From Faecousia sp. (lineage in GTDB: Bacteria; Bacillota; Clostridia; Oscillospirales; Oscillospiraceae), in assembly GCA_029257715.1 (NCBI GenBank), contig JARIAT010000077.1, positions 1-42,743 of the forward strand: 42,743 nucleotides of DNA. The letters run 5' to 3'. Below the pieces are notes generated by a model. The model worked only from the letters and a program-made list of their open reading frames with translations. It searched no databases and was not told where the DNA came from. Shown here one piece after another: positions 32,513 through 41,062 of this stretch. A program made the position numbers and the translations under genes. The number at the start of each line of letters is the position of its first letter. Positions within the stretch are counted from its first letter, which is position 1.

Positions 32513-32818
32513 TCAGCTGATGCGGATTTCCTTTGCACGGCTGGGGTCGAACTCAGTAGCCATGTCGTAGATGTTGAAGTGGGTGTATTCACGCAGGGTC
32601 TGGCCCTTCAGCGCATAGGTGCGGATGAACTTGTTGCCGCTGAGGTGGGACCAGAATTCCACATCCCAGCTCACATAGCCATCTTCATCGGTACGAACGG
32701 CGTCAAGCACGAAATCAACCTGACGACCGTCGCGCATGAGCTGAATCAGACCATCGCGATCAACTTCGACATCCACATTCTTAACGGTATCATGGGCAAT
32801 TCTGACAGTATTATCCAT
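32513..32818 (-). CDS. small conserved-looking protein, unknown function
   Basis: 101 residues, acidic to neutral, no signal peptide or membrane segment. It reads as a compact beta-rich domain (VKNVDVEVDRDGLIQLMRDG, VDFVLDAV, DGYVSWDVEFWSHL). I do not recognise the family. The start at 32818 follows AAAGGA. Own promoter with an inverted repeat in the spacer and own terminator, so it is a separate regulated unit. Confidence 0.72.
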   Translation of the reverse strand: MDNTVRIAHDTVKNVDVEVDRDGLIQLMRDGRQVDFVLDAVRTDEDGYVSWDVEFWSHLSGNKFIRTYALKGQTLREYTHFNIYDMATEFDPSRAKEIRIS

Positions 32819-32883
32819 TGGAAACAATCCTTTCTTCTCCGTCATTTCGGGCAAATCGCCTCAAAATGATTTATTTCGGCTCT

Positions 32884-32912
32884 ATCATATCTCATTTGTG
32901 TGCAAATGACAA
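32884..32912 (-). promoter_or_regulatory. promoter with operator-like repeat, small unknown gene
   Basis: Minus strand TTGTCA (32907-32912), 17-nt spacer, TATGAT (32884-32889). The spacer holds CATTTG-TGTG-CAAATG (32893-32908). Confidence 0.68.
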
Positions 32913-33091
32913 GAGGGGATACGGAAATTTTCGATGCACACAGCATTTTGACGGGAGGATTCCGAAAATCCAGACGAAAATAAATTTCGAAAATTAAAAG
33001 GTAGCTATTGCAATCTGGATATGCCATGCTTAAAATAGGGACAGATTACCGCCTTGGACAAAAGCGTTCCACGGCGAAAGGAGCAAAGAAG

Positions 33092-34381
33092 ATGACAGAC
33101 AAATATGCCCGTTCGGCAGCATTCCGGCACAATCGGTTTGGTATGTTCATTCACTGGGGCCTGTACGCCATTCCCGCAAGAGGAGAATGGGTCCGCAGCA
33201 CAGAACAGATTCCGCCGGAAAATTATGAATATCTTGCAGAGGAATTTGACCCTGTCCACTATGATCCCCGAAAGTGGGCAAAGCTTGCAAAGCAGGCAGG
33301 AATGCGTTATGCGGTTCTCACCGCAAAGCATCACGATGGCTTCTGCCTGTTTGATACCAAGACTACGGACTTCAATGCCGTGAAAACCTGCGGCAGAGAT
33401 TTGATTCGGGAATATGTGGATGCGTTCCGGGCCGAGGGGCTTGGCGTGGGCCTGTATTATTCTCTGCTGGACTGGCATCATCCGGATTATCCCCATTATG
33501 GCGACAGACACCATCCTCTGAGAAATGACAAGACTCAGACCAATGAACATCGGGACTTTAACCGCTACCTTGACTATATGCACGAGCAGATCCGGGAGAT
33601 CTGCACGAATTACGGAAAAATCGATATTCTCTGGTTTGATTTCTCCTATGATGAGCTTCGTGGAGAGGCATGGAGAGCGGAGAAACTGGTGAAGATGGTG
33701 CGCGAGCTTCAGCCGGATGTTATCATGGATAACCGACTGGAGGTGAGCGGTGAGGGCTTCGGTTCTTTGATTACCGATCATCCTACCGCATTCAGCGGCG
33801 ATTTTGTCAGCCCGGAGCAGATTATTCCGCCGGAGGGAATTCGTGATTTTGCGGGCAATCTGGTTCCTTGGGAGGCCTGTATCACCATGAATAATAACTG
33901 GGGATACTGCGCAAAGGATCATTTTTTCAAGCCGGCGGAGATGATGGTTCGGAAATTGGTGGAGTGTGTCAGCAAGGGCGGCAATCTGATTCTCAATGTC
34001 GGCCCTGATGCTACCGGCGAGATTCCCGAGCAGAGTGTTCAGATTTTGGAAGAGATCGGCAGATGGATGCACCGCAACAGCGCCAGCATCTATGGCTGCG
34101 GACGGGCCGACATGCCAAAGCCTGAGTACGGACGGATTACAAGAAATGGGAATTTCCTCTATTACCATGTGATGGAAAATCAGGTGAACTTCCTGTGCCT
34201 GCCCGGTATTCAGCGGGATCAGGTGAAAAAGATTCGGCTTCTGCGGGACGGATCGGAACTTCAGGTTGCCGATCACTGGATTACAGACAATTATCCTGAT
34301 CTGGTATTTGTTCAGCTGGGTGAGAGTCCGGTGCTGCCGGATCCTGTGGATACGGTGATTCAGGTGGAATTGAAAGCATAA
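33092..34381 (+). CDS. Alpha-L-fucosidase, GH29
   Basis: 429 residues of a GH29 retaining fucosidase. Landmarks: HNRFGMFIHWGLYAIPARGEW (13-33), AKHHDGFCLF (79-88), LYYSLLDWHHPDYP (121-134) and ILWFDFSYDE with the probable nucleophile Asp183. No signal peptide, so it acts in the cytoplasm on imported fucosides (for example mucin or milk-glycan pieces), consistent with a gut habitat. ATG 33092 follows AAAGGAG. No transporter is adjacent; a hairpin without T-run follows at 34386-34421. Confidence 0.92.
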   Translation: MTDKYARSAAFRHNRFGMFIHWGLYAIPARGEWVRSTEQIPPENYEYLAEEFDPVHYDPRKWAKLAKQAGMRYAVLTAKHHDGFCLFDTKTTDFNAVKTCGRDLIREYVDAFRAEGLGVGLYYSLLDWHHPDYPHYGDRHHPLRNDKTQTNEHRDFNRYLDYMHEQIREICTNYGKIDILWFDFSYDELRGEAWRAEKLVKMVRELQPDVIMDNRLEVSGEGFGSLITDHPTAFSGDFVSPEQIIPPEGIRDFAGNLVPWEACITMNNNWGYCAKDHFFKPAEMMVRKLVECVSKGGNLILNVGPDATGEIPEQSVQILEEIGRWMHRNSASIYGCGRADMPKPEYGRITRNGNFLYYHVMENQVNFLCLPGIQRDQVKKIRLLRDGSELQVADHWITDNYPDLVFVQLGESPVLPDPVDTVIQVELKA

Positions 34382-34385
34382 AATC

Positions 34386-34421
34386 ACTGCCCTGCTCCGG
34401 AAATTCACGGAGCAGGGCAGT
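34386..34421 (+). terminator. hairpin 3' of the fucosidase gene
   Basis: 14-bp perfect stem ACTGCCCTGCTCCG/CGGAGCAGGGCAGT with an 8-nt loop but no U-tract; may stabilise the 3' end rather than terminate. Confidence 0.6.
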
Positions 34422-34577
34422 CATATACGCTGCATATGTCAAAAATGGCAGGTACCATCCCTGCCCAACATTCTAAATATAACATAATAGAATTTAAAGT
34501 CAATATTTTGACAGTAAAATGATGAAGATTCGGTTCTTTATACGAAAATATCATTATTTTTTCGTACGAAATGAATG

Positions 34578-34606
34578 TTGCAGAAATCAATGGGGTGTGG
34601 TATGAT
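34578..34606 (+). promoter_or_regulatory. promoter of a putative ncRNA
   Basis: TTGCAG (34578-34583), 17-nt spacer, TATGAT (34601-34606). An inverted repeat TACGAAAA/TTTTCGTA lies just upstream (about 34537-34565). Confidence 0.6.
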
Positions 34607-34612
34607 TCAGAT

Positions 34613-34846
34613 ACAAAGAGGTGAGTCCAATGCAGACATAAAACCCTTAGGAAAACTCCCATAAGACGGACAGTTTCGGATTACATGATTTTCAAGTACC
34701 TCAAAAATGGCAATGGCAGATATGCCAAAAGGAGACTGGTTCCGCCGAATCTAAGAAAGTGAGGTTACCCAATGATTGAACCTGACAATTTTATGAAATA
34801 ACCCCCGACAGCATCGTGATTGGATGGATTGTCGGGGGTTATTTTT
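34613..34846 (+). ncRNA. putative small RNA of about 235 nt
   Basis: Bounded by a promoter at 34578 and a very strong terminator (stem ATAACCCCCGACA/TGTCGGGGGTTAT, 34798-34842, then T-run). No ORF longer than about 15 codons lies inside; the best are a MAMADMPKGDWFRRI-like frame without an SD and a short MIEPDNFMK frame directly before the terminator. No known RNA family was recognised. Confidence 0.45.
34798..34846 (+). terminator. strong terminator of the putative ncRNA
   Basis: 13-bp perfect stem (34798-34810/34830-34842), 19-nt loop, T5. Confidence 0.88.
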
Positions 34847-35073
34847 ATGAAAAAGGAGTGTCTTGGAATCTGGGGATGGGACAACACAAAGGAAAATCTG
34901 CTTTGACTGCAAAAAATATGGAAAAATGATGAACAAATATAAAAATACGGAAAAGGACATTTTTACCAAAAAATAACAGCAAATTCCGTAGAATATATGT
35001 ACTGACAGCGGCATCCGACAAAATGAATCCGGCAAAAAAAGTCGTATTTCATGATATTATACAAAATCTTTGC

Positions 35074-35102
35074 TTGACCTTAGGGCAATGATGTGCTACA
35101 CT
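35074..35102 (+). promoter_or_regulatory. orphan rightward promoter
   Basis: TTGACC (35074-35079), 17-nt spacer, TACACT (35097-35102). It could produce a leader RNA of about 960 nt into trxB or an independent RNA. Confidence 0.5.
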
Positions 35103-35991
35103 ACTTCTGCACTTGGGCAAGGCATGGATTTTAAAGCATCAGGATTTGCATTTATGAATGATCCTGTCTGGGTCCGTGCATGAATATTCGGTTGTTTCAC
35201 CGAACAAAATAGAATTTATTTTGAGTGGCGTCATGGATGGTATACCCGTGACGCCGGTTTGCTGAGAAGCAGACGGGATAGCTGGATTTTCCTGAATGCA
35301 GCCGATCATCCGGAAATATGATGCTGCATTGAATACTCAGCTTATCGATAAAAACGAATTTATTGAAAGCCGAATTTCTCTATTACCCGTGGAAAATATG
35401 CAATTTCTGAAGATAAACACGATTATTTTATGTGTATTTCCATAAAAATTCCAGTCGTTTTTCGTCTATTATTCCAGAGGAACCTAGGGCTTTAGACCTT
35501 GATTTTTCCAAGACAGTATTATAGAATAGAGTCGTAAATATCGTCGATGGTGCGGCTGTTCGCATGGATTATGTCCCGAAAATCCAAAATGCAATCCCAT
35601 GGTTCTACCTGTGCGGATGATGGAGCGCAGACCTCGCAAAGCGCTGTGGATGGTAGTTATATACATAATATTCATGAAGTAAATCCGTTTGGTTCTTTGG
35701 CATGTAAGATTGGCTCGTTTGCGTGGACTGCTCGTGCCGGAAGAGAAACGGATGCATGATTGCAATAGTTTTATATAGTACGAATTTGCGGAAGGCTGTG
35801 TGCTGATGGGGCCCTTTCGGCATTGGCCGGAAAGCTTCCTGTAAGCATATTCTGTCAGACGCTGCGGCACATTGAAATCCGAAGCTCCCTTTTTCGGATT
35901 TTCCCTCCGCCGACAGTGGCAGACTGATGAGAGAACCGCTGATTTTCTATCGAACCTGTGAGCAGTTCGATCAAATGGATCGACAATGCTC

Positions 35992-36002
35992 TGTGGTATA
36001 AG
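35992..36002 (+). promoter_or_regulatory. extended -10 promoter upstream of trxB
   Basis: TGGTATAAG (TG-N-TATAAG) at 35994-36002 with no clear -35 box. A GTTCCC/GGGGAC hairpin follows in the 60-nt leader. Confidence 0.4.
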
Positions 36003-36067
36003 GCTGTTCCCGTGGGGACGAGCCGCACTTATATTTGTAAATAAATTTTTTAGGGAGTGAAGAACAA

Positions 36068-37027
36068 GTGGAAAAAATTTATGACCTGATTATTCTGGGT
36101 GCCGGCCCTGCCGGCCTGAGCGCCGGCCTGTATGCAGGCCGTGCCAGACTGTCCACTCTGATCATTGAGAAGGGTCAGGACGGCGGCCAGATCGCTATCA
36201 CCAATGAAATTGAGAACTACCCCGGCCAGCGCGTTGATGTGGAAGAGTCCGGCCCCAGCCTGATCGCCCGCATGACCGAGCAGGTTAAGAAGTTCGGCGC
36301 TGATCGCGTTTCCGATGTCATCAAGAGCGTTGAGCTGAACGGCGATGTCAAGACTCTGGTTGGTAACAAGGGTACCTATCAGGCTAAGACCGTCATTCTG
36401 GCTACCGGTGCATTCCCCAGACCCATCGGCTGCGAGAACGAGGGCAGATTCGTTGGTAAGGGCATTTCCTTCTGCGCTACCTGTGACGCTAACTTCTTTG
36501 AAGATTTTGAGGTCTTTGTTGTCGGCGGCGGCGATTCCGCAGTTGAGGAAGCAATGTACCTGACCAAGTTCGCTCGCAAGGTTACCATTATCCACCGCAG
36601 AGACGAACTGAGAGCTGCAAAGTCCATTCAGGAGAAGGCTTTCAAGAACGAAAAGCTGCACTTCATGTGGGATACCGTTGTTGAGTCTGTTGGTTCCACC
36701 GACGGCGATGACGGCATGCTCAACACCATGGTTGTCAAGAACGTCAAGACTGGCGAGACTACCACCATCAACGCTGACGAAGAGGACGGCCTGTTTGGTC
36801 TGTTCGGCTTCATCGGTCTGCTGCCCAAGTCTGACCTGTTCAAGGGTCAGGTTGAGATGGATGACCGCGGCTACATCATTACCGACCAGGATATGCACAC
36901 CAACATCCCCGGCGTTTACGCTGCCGGCGACGTTCGCGTCAAGTCCTTCCGTCAGGTTGTTACCGCTGCTGCTGACGGCGCAATCGCTGAGAAGCAGGCG
37001 GAGCACTATATCGCAAATCTGAAGTAA
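36068..37027 (+). CDS. trxB: Thioredoxin reductase (glycine reductase-associated)
   Basis: A 319-residue FAD/NADPH flavoprotein. FAD motif LGAGPAGLSAG (10-20), redox-active CATC (Cys136, Cys139), NADPH motif VGGGDSAVEEA, and the C-terminal FAD motif GVYAAGDVR. It starts with GTG, 10-11 nt after AGGGAG; residues IYDLIILGAGPAG follow directly. It passes electrons to the thioredoxin 18 nt downstream and then to glycine reductase. Codon use is strongly biased, suggesting very high expression, as with the following genes. Confidence 0.95.
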   Translation: MEKIYDLIILGAGPAGLSAGLYAGRARLSTLIIEKGQDGGQIAITNEIENYPGQRVDVEESGPSLIARMTEQVKKFGADRVSDVIKSVELNGDVKTLVGNKGTYQAKTVILATGAFPRPIGCENEGRFVGKGISFCATCDANFFEDFEVFVVGGGDSAVEEAMYLTKFARKVTIIHRRDELRAAKSIQEKAFKNEKLHFMWDTVVESVGSTDGDDGMLNTMVVKNVKTGETTTINADEEDGLFGLFGFIGLLPKSDLFKGQVEMDDRGYIITDQDMHTNIPGVYAAGDVRVKSFRQVVTAAADGAIAEKQAEHYIANLK

Positions 37028-37045
37028 TTAAGGAGATGTAACAAA

Positions 37046-37363
37046 ATGCTGGAACTCGATAAGAATACTTTTGAGGCTGAAGTTCTGCAGGCTGAGGGCA
37101 AGGTCCTCGTTGATTTCTTTGGTGACGGCTGCGTTCCCTGTGCAGCTCTGATGCCCCATGTTCATGCTTTTGCTGAGCAGTACGGCGACAAGATTAAGTT
37201 CTGCTCTCTGAACACCACTAAGGCTCGCCGTCTGGCAATCGGCCAGAAGATTCTGGGCCTGCCCGTTGTCGCAATTTACGAGAATGGCCAGAAGGTCGAC
37301 GAGTGCGTTAAGGACGACGCTACTCCCGAGAACGTTGAGGCTATGATCAAGAAGCACCTGTAA
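37046..37363 (+). CDS. trxA: Thioredoxin with GCVPC active site
   Basis: 105 residues. The active site is GCVPC (Cys29, Cys32) instead of WCGPC; this variant is known in glycine-reductase thioredoxins of amino-acid-fermenting clostridia such as Eubacterium acidaminophilum. The cis-Pro motif is GLPVV. It would reduce the selenoprotein A/protein C intermediates. Sits between trxB and grdA. Confidence 0.95.
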   Translation: MLELDKNTFEAEVLQAEGKVLVDFFGDGCVPCAALMPHVHAFAEQYGDKIKFCSLNTTKARRLAIGQKILGLPVVAIYENGQKVDECVKDDATPENVEAMIKKHL

Positions 37364-37445
37364 TTCAGGCGCATCCCCCCGCACTATTTTATGTTAGATA
37401 GCGGTCCTCCGCTTTCTATAAAATCTGATGAAAGGAGACATAAAT

Positions 37446-37916
37446 ATGAGCATTTTGGCTGATAAGAAGGTTGTCATCATTGGCGACCGCGACGGCATTC
37501 CTGGCCAGGCTATCGAAGCCTGCGCACAGAGCGCTGGTGCCGAAGTTGTGTTTTCCTCGACCGAGTGCTTCGTCTGAACCGCCGCTGGTGCAATGGACCT
37601 GGAAAATCAGAAGCGTGTAAAGGACTTCGCCGAACAGTACGGCCCTGAGAACGTTGTCGTTCTCCTGGGTGCTGCTGAAGGTGAGGCTTCCGGCCTCGCA
37701 GCTGAGACGGTCACTAATGGTGACCCCACTTTCGCTGGTCCGTTGACTGGAGTCCAGTTGGGACTCAAGGTTTATCATGTGTGCGAGCCTGAAATCAAGG
37801 CGGAGATTGACCCCGCTGTTTACGAAGAGCAGGTTAGCATGATGGAAATGGTTCTGGACGTTGACGACATCGTCTCGGAAATGACTTCCATTCGCGAGCA
37901 GTTCTGCAAGTATTGA
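37446..37916 (+). CDS. grdA: Glycine reductase selenoprotein A (UGA = selenocysteine 44)
   Basis: 156 residues when the in-frame TGA at 37575-37577 is read as selenocysteine; otherwise the gene is split. Context [17 protein letters not shown] is the characteristic GrdA active site, and the two halves are in the same frame with normal homology on both sides. GrdA carries the carboxymethyl-selenoether from protein B to protein C. The true stop is also TGA (37914-37916), so decoding must separate the two. ATG 37446 follows AAAGGAGA. A strong terminator sits between this gene and grdC. Confidence 0.96.
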
Positions 37917-37944
37917 TACCCATCAATAAGCTGAGTTGTACGCG

Positions 37945-37975
37945 GGGGCGGTAGCTTCGGTTGCCGCCCCTTTTT
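37945..37975 (+). terminator. terminator between grdA and grdC
   Basis: 11-bp stem GGGGCGGTAGC/GTTGCCGCCCC with TTCG loop and T5. It would let trxB-trxA-grdA be made in excess over grdCD. Confidence 0.88.
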
Positions 37976-38003
37976 CTATTTTTGTATCAACTCCTGGCAT
38001 TTT

Positions 38004-38032
38004 TTGAACCAAACCGCATTTTTGTGTATTTA
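38004..38032 (+). promoter_or_regulatory. putative grdCD promoter
   Basis: TTGAAC (38004-38009), 17-nt spacer, TATTTA (38027-38032). Confidence 0.5.
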
Positions 38033-38074
38033 TTATATCGTGAAAACGAAATTTTAATAAAGGTGGAGTTTAAC

Positions 38075-39613
38075 ATGAAAAGCGTAATCAAGGGTGCAGG
38101 TTACATCCTGGCCCATACCCCCGACATGGTGCTGCATAACGGTACCACCCAGACCACTGAGATGATCGTCAACCCCGAGAGCGAATACCTGAAGGCTCTG
38201 CCCTCTCATATCCGCACCTTCGAGCAGGCTGTCAACTACTGGCCCAACCAGGTTTACATCGGCAACAAGACCCCCGATGAGCTGGCTGAGGTTCCCCAGC
38301 CCTGGTTCGATAAGGCCTGCGACATCAATGACCGTTACGGCAAGTTCGGTCAGATCATGCCTCAGGAAGAGTTCATTCTCCTGATGCAGGCCTGCGACGT
38401 CTTTGCACTGGTCAAGCTGGAGCAGGGCTTTGTTGACGCTCACCGCGAAGCACTGGCTGCAAACCCCATGATCGACGAGACAATCATGGCTCGCATTCCC
38501 GCAGAGCAGACTGCTGCTGAGGAAATCGCTCGTCTGGTTGCAGAAGAGCATTCCGAGGGCCTGTACCACAACGGCGTTCTGGTTGGCTGCGTCAACCGCG
38601 CACACGACATCGACGCAAACCTGAGCGCTCATGTCATGCACGAGAACCTTGTTTCCAAGGCTTCCTCTGTTCTGTCTCTGCTGTCCGGTATCAAGAACGC
38701 CGGTATCGACAAGAACGATGTTGAGTATGTCATCGACTGCGCCGAGGAGGCCTGCGGTGATATGAACCAGCGCGGCGGCGGCAACTTCGCTAAGGCAGCT
38801 GCTGAGATTGCCGGCCTGAACTCTGCTTCCGGTTCCGACGTCCGCGGCTTCTGCGCAGCTCCCGCTCATGCAATGATCGAGGCTGCTTCTCTGGTTGCTT
38901 CCGGCGCCTACAAGTGCGTTGCTGTTACCGCTGGCGGCTGCACCGCAAAGCTGGGTATGAACGGCAAGGACCATGTCAAGAAGGATATGCCCATCCTCGA
39001 GGATATGATCGGCGGCCTGTGTGTCATCGTCACTGCTGACGACGGCGTCTCCCCTGAGATCAACCTCAACATGCTGGGCCGTCACACTGTCGGCACCTCC
39101 ACCGCTCCTCAGGACGTTACCACCGCTCTGGTCTTCGCTCCCCTGGAGAAGAACGACCTGAAGGTTACCGACGTTGACAAGTACGCAGGTGAGCTGCACA
39201 ACTCCGAGATCCTGAAGCCCGCTGGCGGCGGCGATCCCGCAAACGCATTCTTCAAGATGGTTGCAGCCTGCGGCGTTAAGCGCGGCGAGCTGGAGAGAAC
39301 CGATGTCAAGACCTTCCCCGAGAAGTATGGTATGACCGGCTGGGCTCCCACTCAGGGTCACATTCCCTCCGGTGTTCCCTGCATCGGCTTCCTGCGTGAT
39401 GAAATCATGGCAGGCAAGATCCGCAATGCAATGGTCGTCGGCAAGGGCTCTCTGTTCCTGGGCCGTCTGACCAACCTGTTCGACGGTGTTTCCTTTGTCA
39501 TGCAGGCAAACTCCGGCGCTGAGCAGACCGGCGTTTCCGAGGACGAGGTCAAGGGCCTGATTGCTAAGGCTATGAAGGAATTCGCTGCGACTCTGCTGGC
39601 TCAGGCTGAATAA
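38075..39613 (+). CDS. grdC: Glycine reductase complex protein C, beta subunit GrdC
   Basis: 512 residues. The N-terminus MKSVIKGAGYILAHTPDMVLHNG and the thiolase/FabH-like core (LSAHVMHENLVSKASSVLSLL, CAEEACGDMNQRGGGNFAKA, RGFCAAPAHAMIEAASLV) match GrdC. With GrdD it turns the carboxymethyl-Se-protein A into a ketene/acetyl thioester and then acetyl phosphate, giving ATP by acetate kinase. Start at 38075 follows GGTGGAG; the longer ORF extension covers the promoter region and is rejected. grdD follows 13 nt after the stop. Confidence 0.95.
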   Translation: MKSVIKGAGYILAHTPDMVLHNGTTQTTEMIVNPESEYLKALPSHIRTFEQAVNYWPNQVYIGNKTPDELAEVPQPWFDKACDINDRYGKFGQIMPQEEFILLMQACDVFALVKLEQGFVDAHREALAANPMIDETIMARIPAEQTAAEEIARLVAEEHSEGLYHNGVLVGCVNRAHDIDANLSAHVMHENLVSKASSVLSLLSGIKNAGIDKNDVEYVIDCAEEACGDMNQRGGGNFAKAAAEIAGLNSASGSDVRGFCAAPAHAMIEAASLVASGAYKCVAVTAGGCTAKLGMNGKDHVKKDMPILEDMIGGLCVIVTADDGVSPEINLNMLGRHTVGTSTAPQDVTTALVFAPLEKNDLKVTDVDKYAGELHNSEILKPAGGGDPANAFFKMVAACGVKRGELERTDVKTFPEKYGMTGWAPTQGHIPSGVPCIGFLRDEIMAGKIRNAMVVGKGSLFLGRLTNLFDGVSFVMQANSGAEQTGVSEDEVKGLIAKAMKEFAATLLAQAE

Positions 39614-39626
39614 GGCGGTGAAACCC

Positions 39627-40781
39627 ATGAAAAATCTGGAACAGACCGTTGCAAATGCCTTCCTGCAGATGGCGGAAGGCCTGGAGAGCGGCTCTTTCGG
39701 CCCCAAGCCCAAGATCGCTCTGACCGGCATGGGCAGCGAGCATGGCGAAGAGAATGCCATGAAGGCTGCCGTTATGGCTGCTGCTAAGGGCGTCGATGTG
39801 GTTTACATTGGCTCTCTGGAGCATGAAGGCATCACCACCGTTCATGTAAACGATGATGAAGAAGGCCACAAGAAGATGGAGCAGATGGTTGAAAACGGCG
39901 AGGTTGACGGTGCTGTCACCATGCACTTCCCGTTCCCCATCGGTGTTTCCACCGTTGGCCGTGTAATTACCCCCGCAAGAGGGAAGGAAATGTTCGTGGC
40001 AAACACCACCGGTACTTCCTCCACCAACCGCATTGAGGGCATGGTTCTGAATACCATTTACGGCATCATTGCCGCCAAGTCCTGCGGTGTTGAGAACCCC
40101 ACCGTCGGTATTCTGAATGTCGATGGTGCCCGCCAGACCGAGAAGGCTCTGAATAAGCTGGTCGAGGGCGGCTATGATCTGCACTGGGCAACTTCCGCCC
40201 GTGCCGACGGCGGCTCCGTCATGCGCGGCAACGACGTGCTGCAGGGTACTCCCGATATTCTGGTTACGGACTCTCTGACCGGCAATGTCCTGGTGAAGAT
40301 GATGTCCTCTTTCCAGACCGGCGGTTCCTTCGAGGCGCTGGGCTACGGCTACGGCCCCGGCATCGGCAAGGGTTACGAGAAGCTGGTCATGATCGTGTCC
40401 AGAGCTTCCGGCGCTCCTGTCATTGCAGGTGCAATCGAGTATGCCGCTCAGCTGGTCCGCAATAAGGTATTCGAGATTGCAAAGGCAGAGTTCAAGGCTG
40501 CTGAGAAGGCCGGACTGAACGCTGTCCTGGAGGAGATCAAGGCTGCTTCCAAGCCCGCTGCCGCCGCTGCGGAAGAAGTGAAGTGCCCCCCCAAGGAGAT
40601 TGTCACCGCTGCCATCCCCGGCATTGAAGTGCTGGATCTGGAAGACGCTGCCAAGGTCCTGTGGAAGGAAGGCATCTATGCTGAAACCGGCATGGGCTGC
40701 ACCGGTCCTCTGGTTATGATCAGCGAAGCAAATCATCCCAAGGCCATCGAGCTGCTGAAGAAGGCCGGCTACATCGGCTAA
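39627..40781 (+). CDS. grdD: Glycine reductase complex protein C, alpha subunit GrdD
   Basis: 384 residues. PlsX/phosphotransacetylase-like fold with ALTGMGSEHGEENAM, FPIGVSTVGRVITPARG and GYGYGPGIGKGYEKL. Cys358 in GMGCTGPLV corresponds to the active-site Cys359 known for E. acidaminophilum GrdD, which forms the acetyl thioester before phosphorolysis. ATG 39627 is 9 nt after AAGGCGG; GTG 39618 would overlap the SD. Protein B genes do not follow. Confidence 0.95.
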   Translation: MKNLEQTVANAFLQMAEGLESGSFGPKPKIALTGMGSEHGEENAMKAAVMAAAKGVDVVYIGSLEHEGITTVHVNDDEEGHKKMEQMVENGEVDGAVTMHFPFPIGVSTVGRVITPARGKEMFVANTTGTSSTNRIEGMVLNTIYGIIAAKSCGVENPTVGILNVDGARQTEKALNKLVEGGYDLHWATSARADGGSVMRGNDVLQGTPDILVTDSLTGNVLVKMMSSFQTGGSFEALGYGYGPGIGKGYEKLVMIVSRASGAPVIAGAIEYAAQLVRNKVFEIAKAEFKAAEKAGLNAVLEEIKAASKPAAAAAEEVKCPPKEIVTAAIPGIEVLDLEDAAKVLWKEGIYAETGMGCTGPLVMISEANHPKAIELLKKAGYIG

Positions 40782-40787
40782 TTTTCC

Positions 40788-40861
40788 GGTGCGGACTTCC
40801 AATGTTTTCAAAGATGTTCCCGGGCTTCGGCCCGGGACATCCCGAATCGGGAGTCCGCACC
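40788..40861 (+). terminator. compound hairpin 3' of grdD
   Basis: A 13-bp outer stem (40788-40800/40849-40861) encloses a 12-bp inner stem with TTCG loop (40813-40841). No U-run follows; may protect the mRNA or terminate weakly. Confidence 0.65.
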
Positions 40862-41062
40862 TTCTGTACAAAATTCGCAGAACAGTTTTTCGTATTTCAG
40901 TGTTTTAGAGGGGCGCAGAGAACATCTCTGCATATAAGTAAAATCATGGTGCATTACAGCACCCAAACAATACGACCATTTTCTCCGGGGCAGAGAGCTG
41001 CTGACCGGAGATTTCAATAGATGATGCGATCCTGCATTCCTGTTTGAGAGGAGATGATTTGA
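40862..41062. other. selD leader region
   Basis: 200 bp with several hairpins: GCAGAG/CTCTGC (40917-40933), GGTGC/GCACC (40950-40965) and CTCCGG/CCGGAG enclosing GCAG/CTGC (40982-41009). No clear promoter and no known riboswitch were recognised. Confidence 0.5.

Larger units (their letters stand above)
34422..36067. other. 1.65-kb intergenic region upstream of the trx-grd genes
   Basis: The longest gene-poor stretch here. It contains a promoter and terminator bounding a probable 235-nt RNA (34613-34846), an AT-rich part, a second rightward promoter (35074-35102) with a GGCGTCA/TGACGCC hairpin downstream (35224-35254), an unassignable mixed-composition segment (35480-35870), hairpins including ATCGAAC/GTTCGAT near 35949-35971, and the extended -10 promoter of trxB (35992-36002). 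The short ORFs of 70-130 codons on both strands have no recognisable family. Confidence 0.6.

Noticed and set aside
35484..35870. A 128-codon minus-strand ORF in the long intergenic region
   Set aside because: No SD, no domain, composition like the surrounding non-coding DNA; an overlapping plus-strand frame of 70 codons is equally unsupported.
38054..40871. Two long minus-strand ORFs antisense to grdC and grdD
   Set aside because: Shadows of highly biased codons in the grd genes; no SD or promoter supports them.
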